64,000 nucleotides of DNA from an uncultured Eubacteriales bacterium (GTDB taxonomy: Bacteria > Bacillota > Clostridia > Oscillospirales > Acutalibacteraceae), in the NCBI GenBank assembly GCA_934630515.1, contig CAKTVV010000001.1, positions 62,001 to 126,000 of the forward strand, in the 5' to 3' direction. This document shows, piece after piece, positions 24,721 through 33,499 of the stretch. Position numbers and translations under genes: made by a program. Under the pieces are notes generated by a model. That model was not told the origin of the DNA. It saw only the letters and a program-made list of their open reading frames with translations, and searched no databases. Numbering within the stretch: position 1 is the stretch's first letter; the number at the start of each line of letters is the position of its first letter.

Positions 24721-25554
24721 ATGAAAAACGCCCGGTATTCCTTTAAGGATACGCTGAAAGAAAACGCCGGACTGTCGGTGTATAACACCGGCTATGAGAA
24801 ATGCGACGCCAGCCACAGCTGGGGACCTGGGCTGCGGGATCACTATCTGATCCACTATGTATCGGCGGGAAAGGGCTCCTTTGTCTGCAACCGGCAGACC
24901 TATTTTCTGCGGGCGGGCGACCTGTTTCTTATCGCCCCGGGGCAGATGGTCAGCTACCGGGCGGACCCGCGAGACCCGTGGGAATACTGCTGGGTGGGCT
25001 TTAACGGCACCGACGCCCGGCGGCTGGTGACCATGGCGGGCTTCACCCGCAAGGAGCCGGTGCTGCGGGATCCGGAGCCGGAGACCACCCCGGCGCTGCT
25101 GCTGCGCATCGCCGAGGTCAGCGGCAGCACCGCCGCCGCCGATGCGGAGATGGTGGGGTGTCTGTATCTGTTTCTGGCGCAGCTCATCCGCCACAGCGCC
25201 CGCCGCACCGCCGGAGACCCCCATCAGGAATATGTCGCCAATGCCCTGCGGTTCATCCAGTATAACTACGCCGGGGATATCGGCGTCAGCGACATCGCCC
25301 GCTATGTGGGCATCAGCCGCAGTCAGCTGTATCGGGCGTTTCTGCAGGATTTCGGCATATCCCCCCACACCTATCTGCAAAAATACCGCATCAGCGAGGC
25401 GTGCAGCCTGCTGCGCAACCCCAACCTGTCCATCGCCGAGGTCGCCAGCTCGGTGGGCTTTAACGATCCGCTGTATTTCTCCCGGGTGTTTAAGACCATT
25501 AAGCAGCGCACCCCCTCCGATTACCAGCGACAGGAATCGGAAAAGACCCGCTGA
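24721..25554 (+). CDS. AraC-family transcriptional regulator, probable galKT regulator
   Basis: A 277-residue regulator. The N-terminal cupin ligand-binding domain covers about 10-150 (RDHYLIHYVSAGKGSFVCN and YFLRAGDLFLIAPGQ), as in sugar-sensing AraC members. The C-terminal double helix-turn-helix covers about 175-272, with VSDIARYVGISRSQLYRAF and the family signature IAEVASSVGFNDPLYFSRVF. It starts at ATG with GGAGGGG upstream. Divergence from galK over 140 bases with overlapping promoter space suggests that it controls galactose genes; activation is more usual than repression in this family. Confidence 0.93.
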   Translation: MKNARYSFKDTLKENAGLSVYNTGYEKCDASHSWGPGLRDHYLIHYVSAGKGSFVCNRQTYFLRAGDLFLIAPGQMVSYRADPRDPWEYCWVGFNGTDARRLVTMAGFTRKEPVLRDPEPETTPALLLRIAEVSGSTAAADAEMVGCLYLFLAQLIRHSARRTAGDPHQEYVANALRFIQYNYAGDIGVSDIARYVGISRSQLYRAFLQDFGISPHTYLQKYRISEACSLLRNPNLSIAEVASSVGFNDPLYFSRVFKTIKQRTPSDYQRQESEKTR

Positions 25555-25572
25555 AAGCCAAATACAGCTCTT

Positions 25573-25675
25573 ATTGAATTTCGATAAATTTCACGGCGTT
25601 TTTCCGGGCTTCTCCTGTGAAAAGCGCCGATTTTCTTGTTTTTCGGCATTTAATTATTGATTTTCGATAAATTCA
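25573..25675 (+). repeat. Paired direct repeat at the DUF4173-like gene promoter
   Basis: ATTGAATTTCGATAAATTTC at 25573-25592 and ATTGATTTTCGATAAATTCA at 25656-25675 match at 17 of 20 positions, 83 bases apart. The second copy covers the -35 element and spacer of the next promoter. This spacing suggests operators for a regulator, but the protein is unknown. Confidence 0.55.
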
Positions 25676-25685
25676 AGACTATACT
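25657..25685 (+). promoter_or_regulatory. Promoter of the DUF4173-like membrane protein gene
   Basis: TTGATT (25657-25662), 17 bases, TATACT (25680-25685). The start codon is 94 bases downstream, leaving an untranslated leader with no obvious structure. Confidence 0.8.
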
Positions 25686-25779
25686 ATTGCCATGGCAAGA
25701 CGACAGCGGGGCGCTTTCCGAGCGCCGGATCCGCTGCTCAGCCAGGCTTTCGTAAATCCGATAACAGGAGGATCTTACA

Positions 25780-27480
25780 ATGAACGAACCGTATACCTCT
25801 CCGGCGGGACAGCCCGCTGCGCCTGCGAAAAATGTCGCAGATGCCCGATCAAACGAAGCTCAACCGCAGACCCCGCCCGGCGGCGGTTACGTCCCGGCGG
25901 TGTCCCCCGCCGGCTATTATGTCCCCACACCCAAGTGTCAATTGGTTTCCGACCGGCGGGATCTGGGACTGGCGATCGTATTGGGGCTGCTGGCGGTGCT
26001 GGGCGTGAATGCTTCCCTGTTCGGCGGATTTCAATTGGGCTATGCCATCACCTGTGTCGGCATGGCGCTGACCGGCGGCATCTACCTCCGCCGCAGCGGG
26101 CGGGTCGATCTCTACAGCGTCTTCTGTCTGCTGGCAGCGCTGGCGTGCGCCGGGGTGTTCGTATGGCACACCGATCGGTTCACCCGGTTCTGGCTGGGCG
26201 GCGGCATCGTGTTTCTGACCATGCTGACCCTGCTGGAATACACCGGCACCCAGCGCCGGGGGAGCGGCACCGTCGGCTGTGTGGCGGATGTATGCAGCCT
26301 GTGGTGCGTACGCCCGCTGAATCATCTGGGAACGGCGGTGAGCGCCATCTTCCGCCGGGAGCAGAACGGGCAGGTACAGAAGCGCCGCTGCGGCGGCGTG
26401 CTGATCGGACTGCTGTGCGCCATACCGGTGCTGGCGATCCTCGTGCCGCTGCTCATCGGCGCCGACGCCGCCTTTGAGGGACTGATGCGGCTGACGGTGC
26501 TGGAGCATCTGGGGGAATGGCTGGGCAGTCTCGTGCTGGGGCTGGGGCTGTTCTGTGTGGTGTATGCCCGGCTGTTCGGGCTGCGACACCGGCTGGATCT
26601 GTCCCCGGCAGCAGCGCCCAGCCCGCTGCGAGGGCTGGACGCCGCCCCTCTCTGCACCTTTTTGGGTGCGATCAGTCTGGTGTATATCCTGTATCTGGCG
26701 GCGCAGTTCGCCTACTTCACCAGCGCCTTTTCCGGCATTCTGCCCGCCGATTACACGGCGGCACAATACGCCCGGCGGGGCTTTTTCGAGATGTGCGTAC
26801 TCTGTGCCATCAATCTGGGGCTGGTGGGCGGTTGTCTGGCGCTGTCCCGCAAGGTCAATGGAAAAGCACCTCTGGCGACCCGGCTGTTCTGCTTATTCAT
26901 CCTGCTGTTTTCGCTGGGATTGGTGGCGACCTCCGCCGCTAAAATGGCGCTGTACATCCAGTCCTTCGGGCTAACCCGGCTGCGGGTGCTGACCAACCTG
27001 TTCATGGCGATGATGGCGGTGGTGATCGTCGCCGTGATAGTGCGGCTGTTCCGCCCCCGGTTCCCCTATATGCGGCTGTGCGTTGTGGGGGTGGTTCTCA
27101 TCGGGCTGTGCGCCGCCTATGCCGATGTGGACACGGTGGTGGCACGGTATAACGTGACCGCTTATCAGCAGCAGCGGCTGAAGACGGTAGACATCGCCAC
27201 GCTGGAGGATCTGTCCGACGGAGCGATTCCGTATCTGGCACAGCTGACGAAGGACAGCGATGCAGAGATCGCTGCCGACGCCGTGACGGCGCTCTACCAA
27301 CGGCTGGAAAACACCGGCAGCTGGGAGGAAAACGCCAAGGGCAAGCCGGTCTGGAAGCCGCTGACCACCGCCGACTGGCGCTCCTACAGCGTGGACGGAC
27401 GCCGGGCGCAGCGGCTGCTGGAGGCGTTTGCCGCCTCCCCGGCGGCGCAGGAAATGTATCGGGCGGAGCAGGCGTGGTAA
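25780..27480 (+). CDS. DUF4173/DUF4153-like polytopic membrane protein
   Basis: A 566-residue membrane protein. A Pro/Ala-rich cytoplasmic tail (1-60) precedes about eleven hydrophobic segments, followed by a soluble C-terminal region from about 440 to the end. ILPADYTAAQYARRGFFEM is typical of DUF4173-type proteins, for which no activity is established. The ATG follows ACAGGAGG. It is transcribed alone from the promoter at 25657-25685 and ends at a strong terminator. The C-terminal segment (TLEDLSDGAIPYLAQLTKDS) may bind a partner, but this is a guess. Confidence 0.82.
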   Translation: MNEPYTSPAGQPAAPAKNVADARSNEAQPQTPPGGGYVPAVSPAGYYVPTPKCQLVSDRRDLGLAIVLGLLAVLGVNASLFGGFQLGYAITCVGMALTGGIYLRRSGRVDLYSVFCLLAALACAGVFVWHTDRFTRFWLGGGIVFLTMLTLLEYTGTQRRGSGTVGCVADVCSLWCVRPLNHLGTAVSAIFRREQNGQVQKRRCGGVLIGLLCAIPVLAILVPLLIGADAAFEGLMRLTVLEHLGEWLGSLVLGLGLFCVVYARLFGLRHRLDLSPAAAPSPLRGLDAAPLCTFLGAISLVYILYLAAQFAYFTSAFSGILPADYTAAQYARRGFFEMCVLCAINLGLVGGCLALSRKVNGKAPLATRLFCLFILLFSLGLVATSAAKMALYIQSFGLTRLRVLTNLFMAMMAVVIVAVIVRLFRPRFPYMRLCVVGVVLIGLCAAYADVDTVVARYNVTAYQQQRLKTVDIATLEDLSDGAIPYLAQLTKDSDAEIAADAVTALYQRLENTGSWEENAKGKPVWKPLTTADWRSYSVDGRRAQRLLEAFAASPAAQEMYRAEQAW

Positions 27481-27537
27481 CGGCGCCGCTGCCCCGGCGA
27501 TGCCGTTTCGCCGGAAGCCGTCCTCCTCCATAAGCAA

Positions 27538-27578
27538 AACGAAAGGCGAGGGATCCCCTCGCCTTTCGTTGTATTTTT
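27538..27578. terminator. Bidirectional terminator between DUF4173-like gene and alr
   Basis: Perfect 15-base arms AACGAAAGGCGAGGG / CCCTCGCCTTTCGTT around ATC, followed by GTATTTTT on the plus strand and by GCTTATGG-type sequence on the minus strand. It ends the plus-strand gene and probably the converging alr transcript. Confidence 0.9.
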
Positions 27579-27609
27579 ATATGGAAACATAGACTCCGGC
27601 GGGGATCGC

Positions 27610-28797
27610 TCATTCCCGCATGAGGATATAATTCAGCTTACCCACCAGCTGTCCGTGGCGGTAATACAGGCGGGGGATCCGCTTGCTCAGCAGACAGATC
27701 ACCTCATAGTTGATGGTACCCATCCACGCCGCCACCGTGTCGGCGGTCAGCGAATCCCGCCCGAACACCGTCACCTCCGTGCCGACCTGCACCCGGGGCA
27801 GCGCCGTCACATCCAGCATACACTGATCCATGCACACCCGCCCGATGACCGGCACCAGCTGCCCGTCGATCTGCATCTGTCCCTTATTGGACAGGCTGCG
27901 GCAATAGCCGTCGCCGTAGCCGATAGGCACCGTCGCCACCCGCATCGGAGCCGGCGCCGTATAGGTGCGGTTATAGCTGAGGGTAGTCCCGGCGGGAATG
28001 TCCTTCACCTGCGTGACCGCTGTTTTCAGCGCCATCACCGGGCGCAGCTGCGCCCCCCACTGCGCCGCCATCCAGCGATCCGGCATAAGCCCGTACAGGA
28101 TGATCCCCGGGCGCACCATGTCCAGATGCATATGCGGAAACCGCAGGGTCGCCGCACTGTTGCAGCAATGACGCAGAGAAAACACGATCCCCTGCTGCCG
28201 GGCGGCATCGATCACCCCGGTGAACAGAGCAAACTGCTTTTCCGTAAAGCCGCCGTCGTCCTCCTCGTCCGCCGAGGCAAAGTGGGTGAAGATCCCCTCC
28301 GGCTGCAGACCGGGCAGACGGCATACCGACACGATCTTTTCCGCCGCCGCCGGGATCTCCGCCGGCTCATGGCAGAAAAAGCCCACCCGGGACATACCGG
28401 TGTCCACCTTGATATGGATCGGCAGGGTCACCCCCAGCCGCTGCGCCTCCCGGCTGAGCGTCTGCCCGTATTCCGCCGACAGCACCGTTTGCGTCACCCG
28501 ATATTGCGCCAGCCGCTCCGCCTCCTCCGGGGGCGTATGGGAGATCACCAGGATCGGGCACTCGATCCCCGCCTGCCGCAGCTGGATCGCCTCCTCCAGA
28601 TTGGAGATGCCCAGCCAGTCGGCACCGTCCTGCTGCAGCTCCCGTGCCACCTCCACGGCGCCATGTCCGTAGGCGTCCGCCTTGACGATCCCCATGATGC
28701 GGCAGCCGGGCTGCAGCACCCGACGGATCGCCGCCACATTATCCCGCAGCCGATCCAGATCTACCTCAGCCCAGGTACGATGTAAAAAAGAGTTCAC
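27610..28797 (-). CDS. alr: Alanine racemase
   Basis: This 395-residue PLP enzyme makes D-alanine for the cell wall. The PLP lysine is K39 in GIVKADAYGHG. HIKVDTGMSRVGF, RPGIILYGL and RVCMDQCMLDV are conserved, and the C-terminal beta domain is complete. GTG 28797 is chosen as start because GAGAGGG lies seven bases upstream, whereas ATG 28815 has no ribosome site. A near-consensus promoter is 37 bases upstream. It is a single-gene unit between two terminator or promoter regions. Confidence 0.95.
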   Translation of the reverse strand: MNSFLHRTWAEVDLDRLRDNVAAIRRVLQPGCRIMGIVKADAYGHGAVEVARELQQDGADWLGISNLEEAIQLRQAGIECPILVISHTPPEEAERLAQYRVTQTVLSAEYGQTLSREAQRLGVTLPIHIKVDTGMSRVGFFCHEPAEIPAAAEKIVSVCRLPGLQPEGIFTHFASADEEDDGGFTEKQFALFTGVIDAARQQGIVFSLRHCCNSAATLRFPHMHLDMVRPGIILYGLMPDRWMAAQWGAQLRPVMALKTAVTQVKDIPAGTTLSYNRTYTAPAPMRVATVPIGYGDGYCRSLSNKGQMQIDGQLVPVIGRVCMDQCMLDVTALPRVQVGTEVTVFGRDSLTADTVAAWMGTINYEVICLLSKRIPRLYYRHGQLVGKLNYILMRE

Positions 28798-28833
28798 ACG
28801 CCGTCCCTCTCTCATTTCAAGTCTGTGCTGCTT

Positions 28834-28862
28834 ATTATACCGCTTTCTGCCCCTGGGGTCAA
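28834..28862 (-). promoter_or_regulatory. alr promoter
   Basis: TTGACC (28857-28862), 17-base spacer and perfect TATAAT (28834-28839) on the minus strand. Confidence 0.88.
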
Positions 28863-28995
28863 CCGATCCGGATAAAATCTTTTTTCATCGAAATGCCGAC
28901 TAAAGCACCGGCAAAGCGATCCCGCTGACAAGGTCATTCAACCCGCAGTTATCACCCCTTGTCAGCAACCGGATGACTTTTTCACCGTATGTATT

Positions 28996-29107
28996 CGGTG
29001 GGAAAGTCTGGGTTTTTCACACTTTCCACCGAGTTTTCCACAGAATTTCCGGGAAAGCGGGGTGGTTTTCCACATTACAAACCGTATATTCCTCCCGCCG
29101 CTTTCCC
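28996..29107. other. Structured intergenic DNA with DnaA-box-like 9-mers
   Basis: Within the 403-base gap before the small membrane protein gene, CGGTGGGAAAGT (28996-29007) pairs imperfectly with ACTTTCCACCG (29021-29031), and GGGAAAGCGG (29051-29060) pairs perfectly with CCGCTTTCCC (29098-29107). TTTTTCACA (29013-29021), TTTTCCACA (29034-29042) and TTTTCCACA (29066-29074) each differ by one or two bases from the DnaA box TTATNCACA. Whether this is a leader RNA, a binding site cluster or chance is open. Confidence 0.35.
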
Positions 29108-29200
29108 ATACTATTTTCGTATGACCCGGTCGGAGGAAAAAGCCGCCCATATTGCGGTCGAATTTTCGGATATTTACAGGAAGCGCAGGAGGGATCACAC

Positions 29201-29476
29201 ATGATCAAAGGGATCAATCGCCAGATGATCGAAGTCACCCACACCGGCAGCCCCTATTTTGAGCGGGCATTTTTAGTGGTGCGTACCGGATGCAGCCAGC
29301 CCGCCGCCGAGGCTCTGCAGAGCATGGCGGAAAAGGTGGTGCAGCAGGCGGACACCTATGCCGGGCTGCGGCGGCAGCGGCTGCGGCTGCGGTGGCAGCG
29401 GCTGCTGTATACCCTCGGCGCCATGCTGGGCGGTGCCGGGCTGCTGTGGGTCGTCCAGTGGCTGCTGCACCGCTGA
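29201..29476 (+). CDS. Small conserved clostridial protein with C-terminal membrane helix
   Basis: A 91-residue protein starting MIKGINRQMIEVTHTGSPYF. A soluble N-terminal half (FERAFLVVRTGCSQPAAEAL) is followed by an Arg-rich segment (LRRQRLRLRWQRL) and one membrane helix near residues 71-87. Short clostridial hypothetical proteins opening MIKGINR are, to my recollection, common, but the role is unknown. ATG 29201 is chosen over upstream in-frame codons because GCAGGAGGG lies eight bases before it. It appears to be a single-gene unit with a strong terminator. No clear sigma-A promoter was found upstream. Confidence 0.8.
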   Translation: MIKGINRQMIEVTHTGSPYFERAFLVVRTGCSQPAAEALQSMAEKVVQQADTYAGLRRQRLRLRWQRLLYTLGAMLGGAGLLWVVQWLLHR

Positions 29477-29496
29477 AGCCCGCTCCGTCAGCGCAA

Positions 29497-29533
29497 AACA
29501 GCCCCGACAGAAACAATTTCTGTCGGGGCTGTT
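29497..29533 (+). terminator. Terminator after the small membrane protein gene
   Basis: Perfect 17-base arms AACAGCCCCGACAGAAA / TTTCTGTCGGGGCTGTT with a CAA loop, 20 bases after the stop codon. Confidence 0.85.
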
Positions 29534-29547
29534 CATCCGATATAGCG

Positions 29548-29593
29548 ATCCGGGTACAACCGTTTCCCTTTTCAGGAGCGGTTGCACCCGGAT
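29548..29593 (-). terminator. Terminator of the V/A-ATPase operon
   Basis: ATCCGGGTACAACCG pairs with CGGTTGCACCCGGAT with one mismatch. It lies 14 bases beyond the stop codon of the last ATPase gene on the minus strand. Confidence 0.7.
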
Positions 29594-29607
29594 TGTTTTG
29601 TCTGTGC

Positions 29608-30240
29608 TTATTCGCTTGAGACAGCGGCTCGCTTTTGCCGCTCCTTTTGCTGCTTGATGACCTTCAGGCGGGAGAAATCCTCCCGCTCCTTTTCCTCCAG
29701 CGCCTCGGTAATGTCCTTGATGGTGATGCGGAACTGGGGAATCATCACATTTTTCAGTGCGTTCGCCCGTTTCTGGGTCTTGCGGATGGCATTCGCCAGC
29801 AGATAAACGCTGCTGCCGATCTCCGCCAGCTCCACCGTCAGCTCCTTCACCTGCCGGAATCGCTCATACGCCTCATCCAGCATGGAATTGGTGGAGGACA
29901 GGGGATAATTGGCATAGCTGGTGCTATGCAGCCGCACGGCGGGCAGCTCCACCCCCATCACCGATCGATAGTCGATCTCCAGCCCCTCCTCCACCGGGAT
30001 ATTGCGTACATAATCCTCGCAAAAGCCCAGCGTCAGATTCGCCTTTTGCAGCGCCGCATACGCCTCGGCATAGGTGGAGTCGATGCGGCTCTGGACGTCC
30101 GCCGCCTTGTCGATGAGCTGCATCATTTCCCGGATGAGGATGTTGCGCTTGCGATCCATCAGATCGTAGCCCAGCTCCGCCAGCTCCAGGCTTTTTTTGG
30201 TTGCCATCAGATTGCCCTTGGTGGGCGCTACCTGTGCCAA
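29608..30240 (-). CDS. atpD: V/A-type ATP synthase subunit D
   Basis: A 210-residue protein that forms the central rotor shaft with subunit F. It has the long antiparallel coiled coil expected of subunit D: an N-terminal helix beginning MAQVAPTKGNLMATKKSLEL and a C-terminal helix (RVNALKNVMIPQFRITIKDI-like sequence from RANALKNV onward). Translation starts at TTG 30240, nine bases after AAGGAG; an internal ATG would remove the conserved Q-V-A-P-T-K start. It is the last of nine co-directional ATPase genes, 21 bases after subunit B. Confidence 0.94.
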   Translation of the reverse strand: MAQVAPTKGNLMATKKSLELAELGYDLMDRKRNILIREMMQLIDKAADVQSRIDSTYAEAYAALQKANLTLGFCEDYVRNIPVEEGLEIDYRSVMGVELPAVRLHSTSYANYPLSSTNSMLDEAYERFRQVKELTVELAEIGSSVYLLANAIRKTQKRANALKNVMIPQFRITIKDITEALEEKEREDFSRLKVIKQQKERQKRAAVSSE

Positions 30241-30261
30241 TCCGGGTCACTCCTTTCCCTT

Positions 30262-31641
30262 TTACGCCGGCTCGGCGGGCGTATCGTAATACTGATCCAG
30301 CAGCTTATCGTCGATTCGATCCAGCTGATTGCGGGGCAGCAGCCGCAGCAGCTCCCAGCCGACCTGCAGCGTCTCCAGCATATCCCGATTGGTAAAGCCC
30401 TGATTGAGGAACCGCTGCTCGAACGCCCGTCCGAAAGACAGCATCTGCTTATCGCTGTCACTCAGCTCCTCCTCGCCGATGACCGACGCCAGCGCCCGCA
30501 CATCCTGCACCTTGGCGTAGCAGGCGAACAGCTGGTTTGCCACCGACTGGTGATCCTCCCGGGTATAGCCCTCGCCAATGCCGCTTTTCATCAGGCGGGA
30601 CAGGGAGGGCAGCACGCTGATGGGGGGATAGATGCCCTTGCTCTCCAGCGTGCGGTCCAGCACGATCTGCCCCTCGGTGATATACCCGGTCAGATCGGGG
30701 ATGGGGTGGGTGATGTCGTCATTGGGCATAGACAGGATCGGCACCTGCGTGACCGAGCCCTTTTTGCCCTGGATCATGCCCGCCCGCTCGTACAGGCTGG
30801 CCAGATCGGAATACAGATAGCCGGGGTAGCCCTTTCGTCCGGGAATCTCCCCCTTGGAGGAGGAAAACTCCCGCACCGCCTCGCAATAGGAGGTCATATC
30901 GGTGAGGATCACCAGCACATGCTTTTCCAGCGTGAACGCCAGATATTCCGCCGCCGTCAGGGCGCAGCGGGGAGTAATGGTGCGCTCCACAATGGGGTCA
31001 TTCGCCAGATTGAGGAACATGACCACCCGCCCCATGGCGCCGGCCTCCTCAAAGGAGCGGCGGAAATAATCCGCCACATCGTTCTTCACGCCCATGGCGG
31101 CGAACACGATGGCGAACTCCTCTCCGTCGCCGATATTCGCCTGCCGGGCGATCTGCACCGCCAGCTCATTATGGCGCATACCGGAGCCGGAGAAGATGGG
31201 CAGCTTTTGCCCCCGGATGAGGGTCGTCAGCCCGTCGATGGCGGAGATGCCGGTGTTGATATAGCTGCGGGGCATGATCCGGGACACCGGATTGATGGGC
31301 TTGCCGTTTACATTCTCCCGGCTCTGGGGATAGACCTCCCCCAGCCCGTCCAGCGGCCGCCCCACCCCGTCAAAGACCCGTCCCAAAATCTCCGGAGACA
31401 GGGGCAGTTCCATGGGGTGCCCGGTCAGGGACACCCGGGTGTTTTCCAGCGACAGCCCCCGGGTACCCTCGAACACCTGCACCACGATCCGCTGCCCACT
31501 CATCTGCACCACCCGTCCCAGCCGGGAGGTACCGTCGCCGCTGCGCAGCTCCACGATCTCCTCATTGGCGGCGTCGGGGACGCCGTCCAGCACCACCAGC
31601 GGGCCGTTGATCTGGGCAAGCCCTGTATGCTCAATAATCAT
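30262..31641 (-). CDS. atpB: V/A-type ATP synthase subunit B
   Basis: A 459-residue non-catalytic nucleotide-binding subunit of the V1/A1 head, alternating with subunit A. It has the beta-barrel start (GLAQINGPLVVLDGV), a degenerate nucleotide loop (IFSGSGMRHNELAVQIARQA) in place of a full Walker A, and conserved segments VMFLNLANDPIVERTITPR and LTDMTSYCEAVREFSS. The ATG follows GGAGGGAC. It lies 14 bases after subunit A and 21 before D. Confidence 0.96.
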   Translation of the reverse strand: MIIEHTGLAQINGPLVVLDGVPDAANEEIVELRSGDGTSRLGRVVQMSGQRIVVQVFEGTRGLSLENTRVSLTGHPMELPLSPEILGRVFDGVGRPLDGLGEVYPQSRENVNGKPINPVSRIMPRSYINTGISAIDGLTTLIRGQKLPIFSGSGMRHNELAVQIARQANIGDGEEFAIVFAAMGVKNDVADYFRRSFEEAGAMGRVVMFLNLANDPIVERTITPRCALTAAEYLAFTLEKHVLVILTDMTSYCEAVREFSSSKGEIPGRKGYPGYLYSDLASLYERAGMIQGKKGSVTQVPILSMPNDDITHPIPDLTGYITEGQIVLDRTLESKGIYPPISVLPSLSRLMKSGIGEGYTREDHQSVANQLFACYAKVQDVRALASVIGEEELSDSDKQMLSFGRAFEQRFLNQGFTNRDMLETLQVGWELLRLLPRNQLDRIDDKLLDQYYDTPAEPA

Positions 31642-31655
31642 CGCTTTGTCCCTCC

Positions 31656-33416
31656 TTAACCGTCCACCGGACGGATGGCGGACAGGGTATCGTCGATCTC
31701 GGTGATATATCCATCCAGCAGCTCAATATGCGCATTGGGGATGTCGTATTTCATCTTGACCGCCTTATCGAACAGCCCCGTCGCCAGCAGCTTAGACAGC
31801 GGCACCTGCCGGGTCACCAGCCGCAGCGCCCCATGGTGCAGGTGGAGGATCACCCGCATCATCTTCTGCTGCTTTTCCAGCGATACGAAGGTATCGTCCG
31901 CATGAAAGGCATTCTGCTGCAGAAATCCCACCCGGATCACCCGGGCGGTCTCCAGCACCAGCTTCTGGTCGTCCGGCAGCACGTCGGCGCCGATGAGCTT
32001 GACGATATCCATCAGCCCATCCTCCTCGGCGAGGATGCTCGCCAGCTCCTCCCGATCCTTGAGGAAGCCGGCGCCCATCTGCTTTTCGTACCAGGGAGCC
32101 AGATCGGACAGATATTCGCTGTAGCTTTTCGTCCAGTTGATGGCAGGGTAATGCCGGGCGTAGGCGAGGCTCTTATCCAGCGCCCAGAAGCAGCGGGTGA
32201 ACCGCTTGGTATTCTGGGTCACCGGCTCGGAGAAGTCCGCCCCCTGAGGAGACACGGCGCCGATCACCGACACCGAGCCCTCGCCCCCGCACAGCGGCTC
32301 CATATAGCCCGCCCGCTCGTAAAACTCACTCAGCCGGGAGGGCAGGTATGCCGGGAAGCCCTCGTCGGCGGGCATCTCCTCCAGCCGGCCGCTGATCTCC
32401 CGCAGCGCCTCCGCCCACCGGGAGGTGGAATCCGCCATGATGGCGGCGTGATAGCCCATATCCCGATAGTATTCCGCCAGTGTGATGCCGGTATAGATGG
32501 ACGCCTCACGGGCCGCCACCGGCATATTGGAGGTATTGGCGATCAGCACCGTCCGCTCCATCAAAGAGCGCCCGGTACGGGGGTCGGTCAGCTCGCTAAA
32601 TTCCCCCAGCACATCGGTCATCTCGTTGCCCCGCTCGCCGCAGCCGATGTAGACGATGATGTCCGCATCGCACCATTTGGCGATCTGGTGCTGGGTCATG
32701 GTCTTGCCGGTGCCGAAACCGCCCGGCACCGCCGCCGCACCACCCTTGGCGATGGGAAACATGGTGTCAATGATCCGCTGACCGGTGATCAGAGGCATGG
32801 CGATGGGCAGCCGCCGCTTCACCGGACGGGGGACCCGGATGGGCCATTTCTGGCACAGGGTCAGCTCCCGCTCCTCGCCGGCAGCGGTGCGCAGCCGCAC
32901 CACCGGCTGGTTGACGGTATACTCGCCGTCCTCCGCCGCCCAGACCACCTCGCCGCTCACCTGCGGCGGCACCAGACACCGATGGGTGATGGAGGCGGTC
33001 TCCGGACAGGTCGCATATACCTGTCCGGGGGACACCATTTCCCCTGCCTTGACCGTCAGGGTCACCGCCCAGCGACGGGCTTCATTCAGCGTCGGCACCT
33101 GTACGCCCCGGCGGATGAACGCCCCGTCCGCATCCCGGATCGCCTCCAGCGGCCGCTGGATCCCATCGAAGATCGAGTGCAGAATCCCCGGCCCCAGCGT
33201 GGCGCACATAGGGCCGCCGGTGCTGACCACCGGCTCGCCGATGCGCAGTCCCTCGGTCTCCTCATATACCTGAATGGTGGCGCCCGTCTCCTCCAGTGCG
33301 ATCACCTCGCCGATGAGTCGTTCCCTGCCCACATAGACCATGTCCATCATGGACAGATCCGTGCGCCCGGCAACCGTCACCACGGGACCGTTGATCGAAT
33401 GTATGGTTTTCTCCAT
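31656..33416 (-). CDS. atpA: V/A-type ATP synthase catalytic subunit A
   Basis: A 586-residue catalytic subunit that hydrolyses or makes ATP. Walker A is GGFGTGKT at 232-239 (PGGFGTGKTMTQHQ), preceded by the family-specific non-homologous insert (about 115-200). IVYIGCGERGNEMTDVLGEF and MADSTSRWAEALREISGRL carry the catalytic Glu and Arg contacts. The ATG follows AAGGAGG. It is the largest soluble subunit of the operon and follows subunit E by 83 bases. Confidence 0.97.
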   Translation of the reverse strand: MEKTIHSINGPVVTVAGRTDLSMMDMVYVGRERLIGEVIALEETGATIQVYEETEGLRIGEPVVSTGGPMCATLGPGILHSIFDGIQRPLEAIRDADGAFIRRGVQVPTLNEARRWAVTLTVKAGEMVSPGQVYATCPETASITHRCLVPPQVSGEVVWAAEDGEYTVNQPVVRLRTAAGEERELTLCQKWPIRVPRPVKRRLPIAMPLITGQRIIDTMFPIAKGGAAAVPGGFGTGKTMTQHQIAKWCDADIIVYIGCGERGNEMTDVLGEFSELTDPRTGRSLMERTVLIANTSNMPVAAREASIYTGITLAEYYRDMGYHAAIMADSTSRWAEALREISGRLEEMPADEGFPAYLPSRLSEFYERAGYMEPLCGGEGSVSVIGAVSPQGADFSEPVTQNTKRFTRCFWALDKSLAYARHYPAINWTKSYSEYLSDLAPWYEKQMGAGFLKDREELASILAEEDGLMDIVKLIGADVLPDDQKLVLETARVIRVGFLQQNAFHADDTFVSLEKQQKMMRVILHLHHGALRLVTRQVPLSKLLATGLFDKAVKMKYDIPNAHIELLDGYITEIDDTLSAIRPVDG

Positions 33417-33499
33417 TCCTGTGGCCTCCTTAGCCCGCCAATCGCTTTCCCTGCTCCGGCAGGAACCGCCCGGCAGACCTTGCTACAATGCTCGTCAAT

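Noticed and set aside
28996..29107. Chromosomal replication origin
   Set aside because: DnaA-like boxes are imperfect and few, and dnaA, dnaN or other origin genes are not adjacent.
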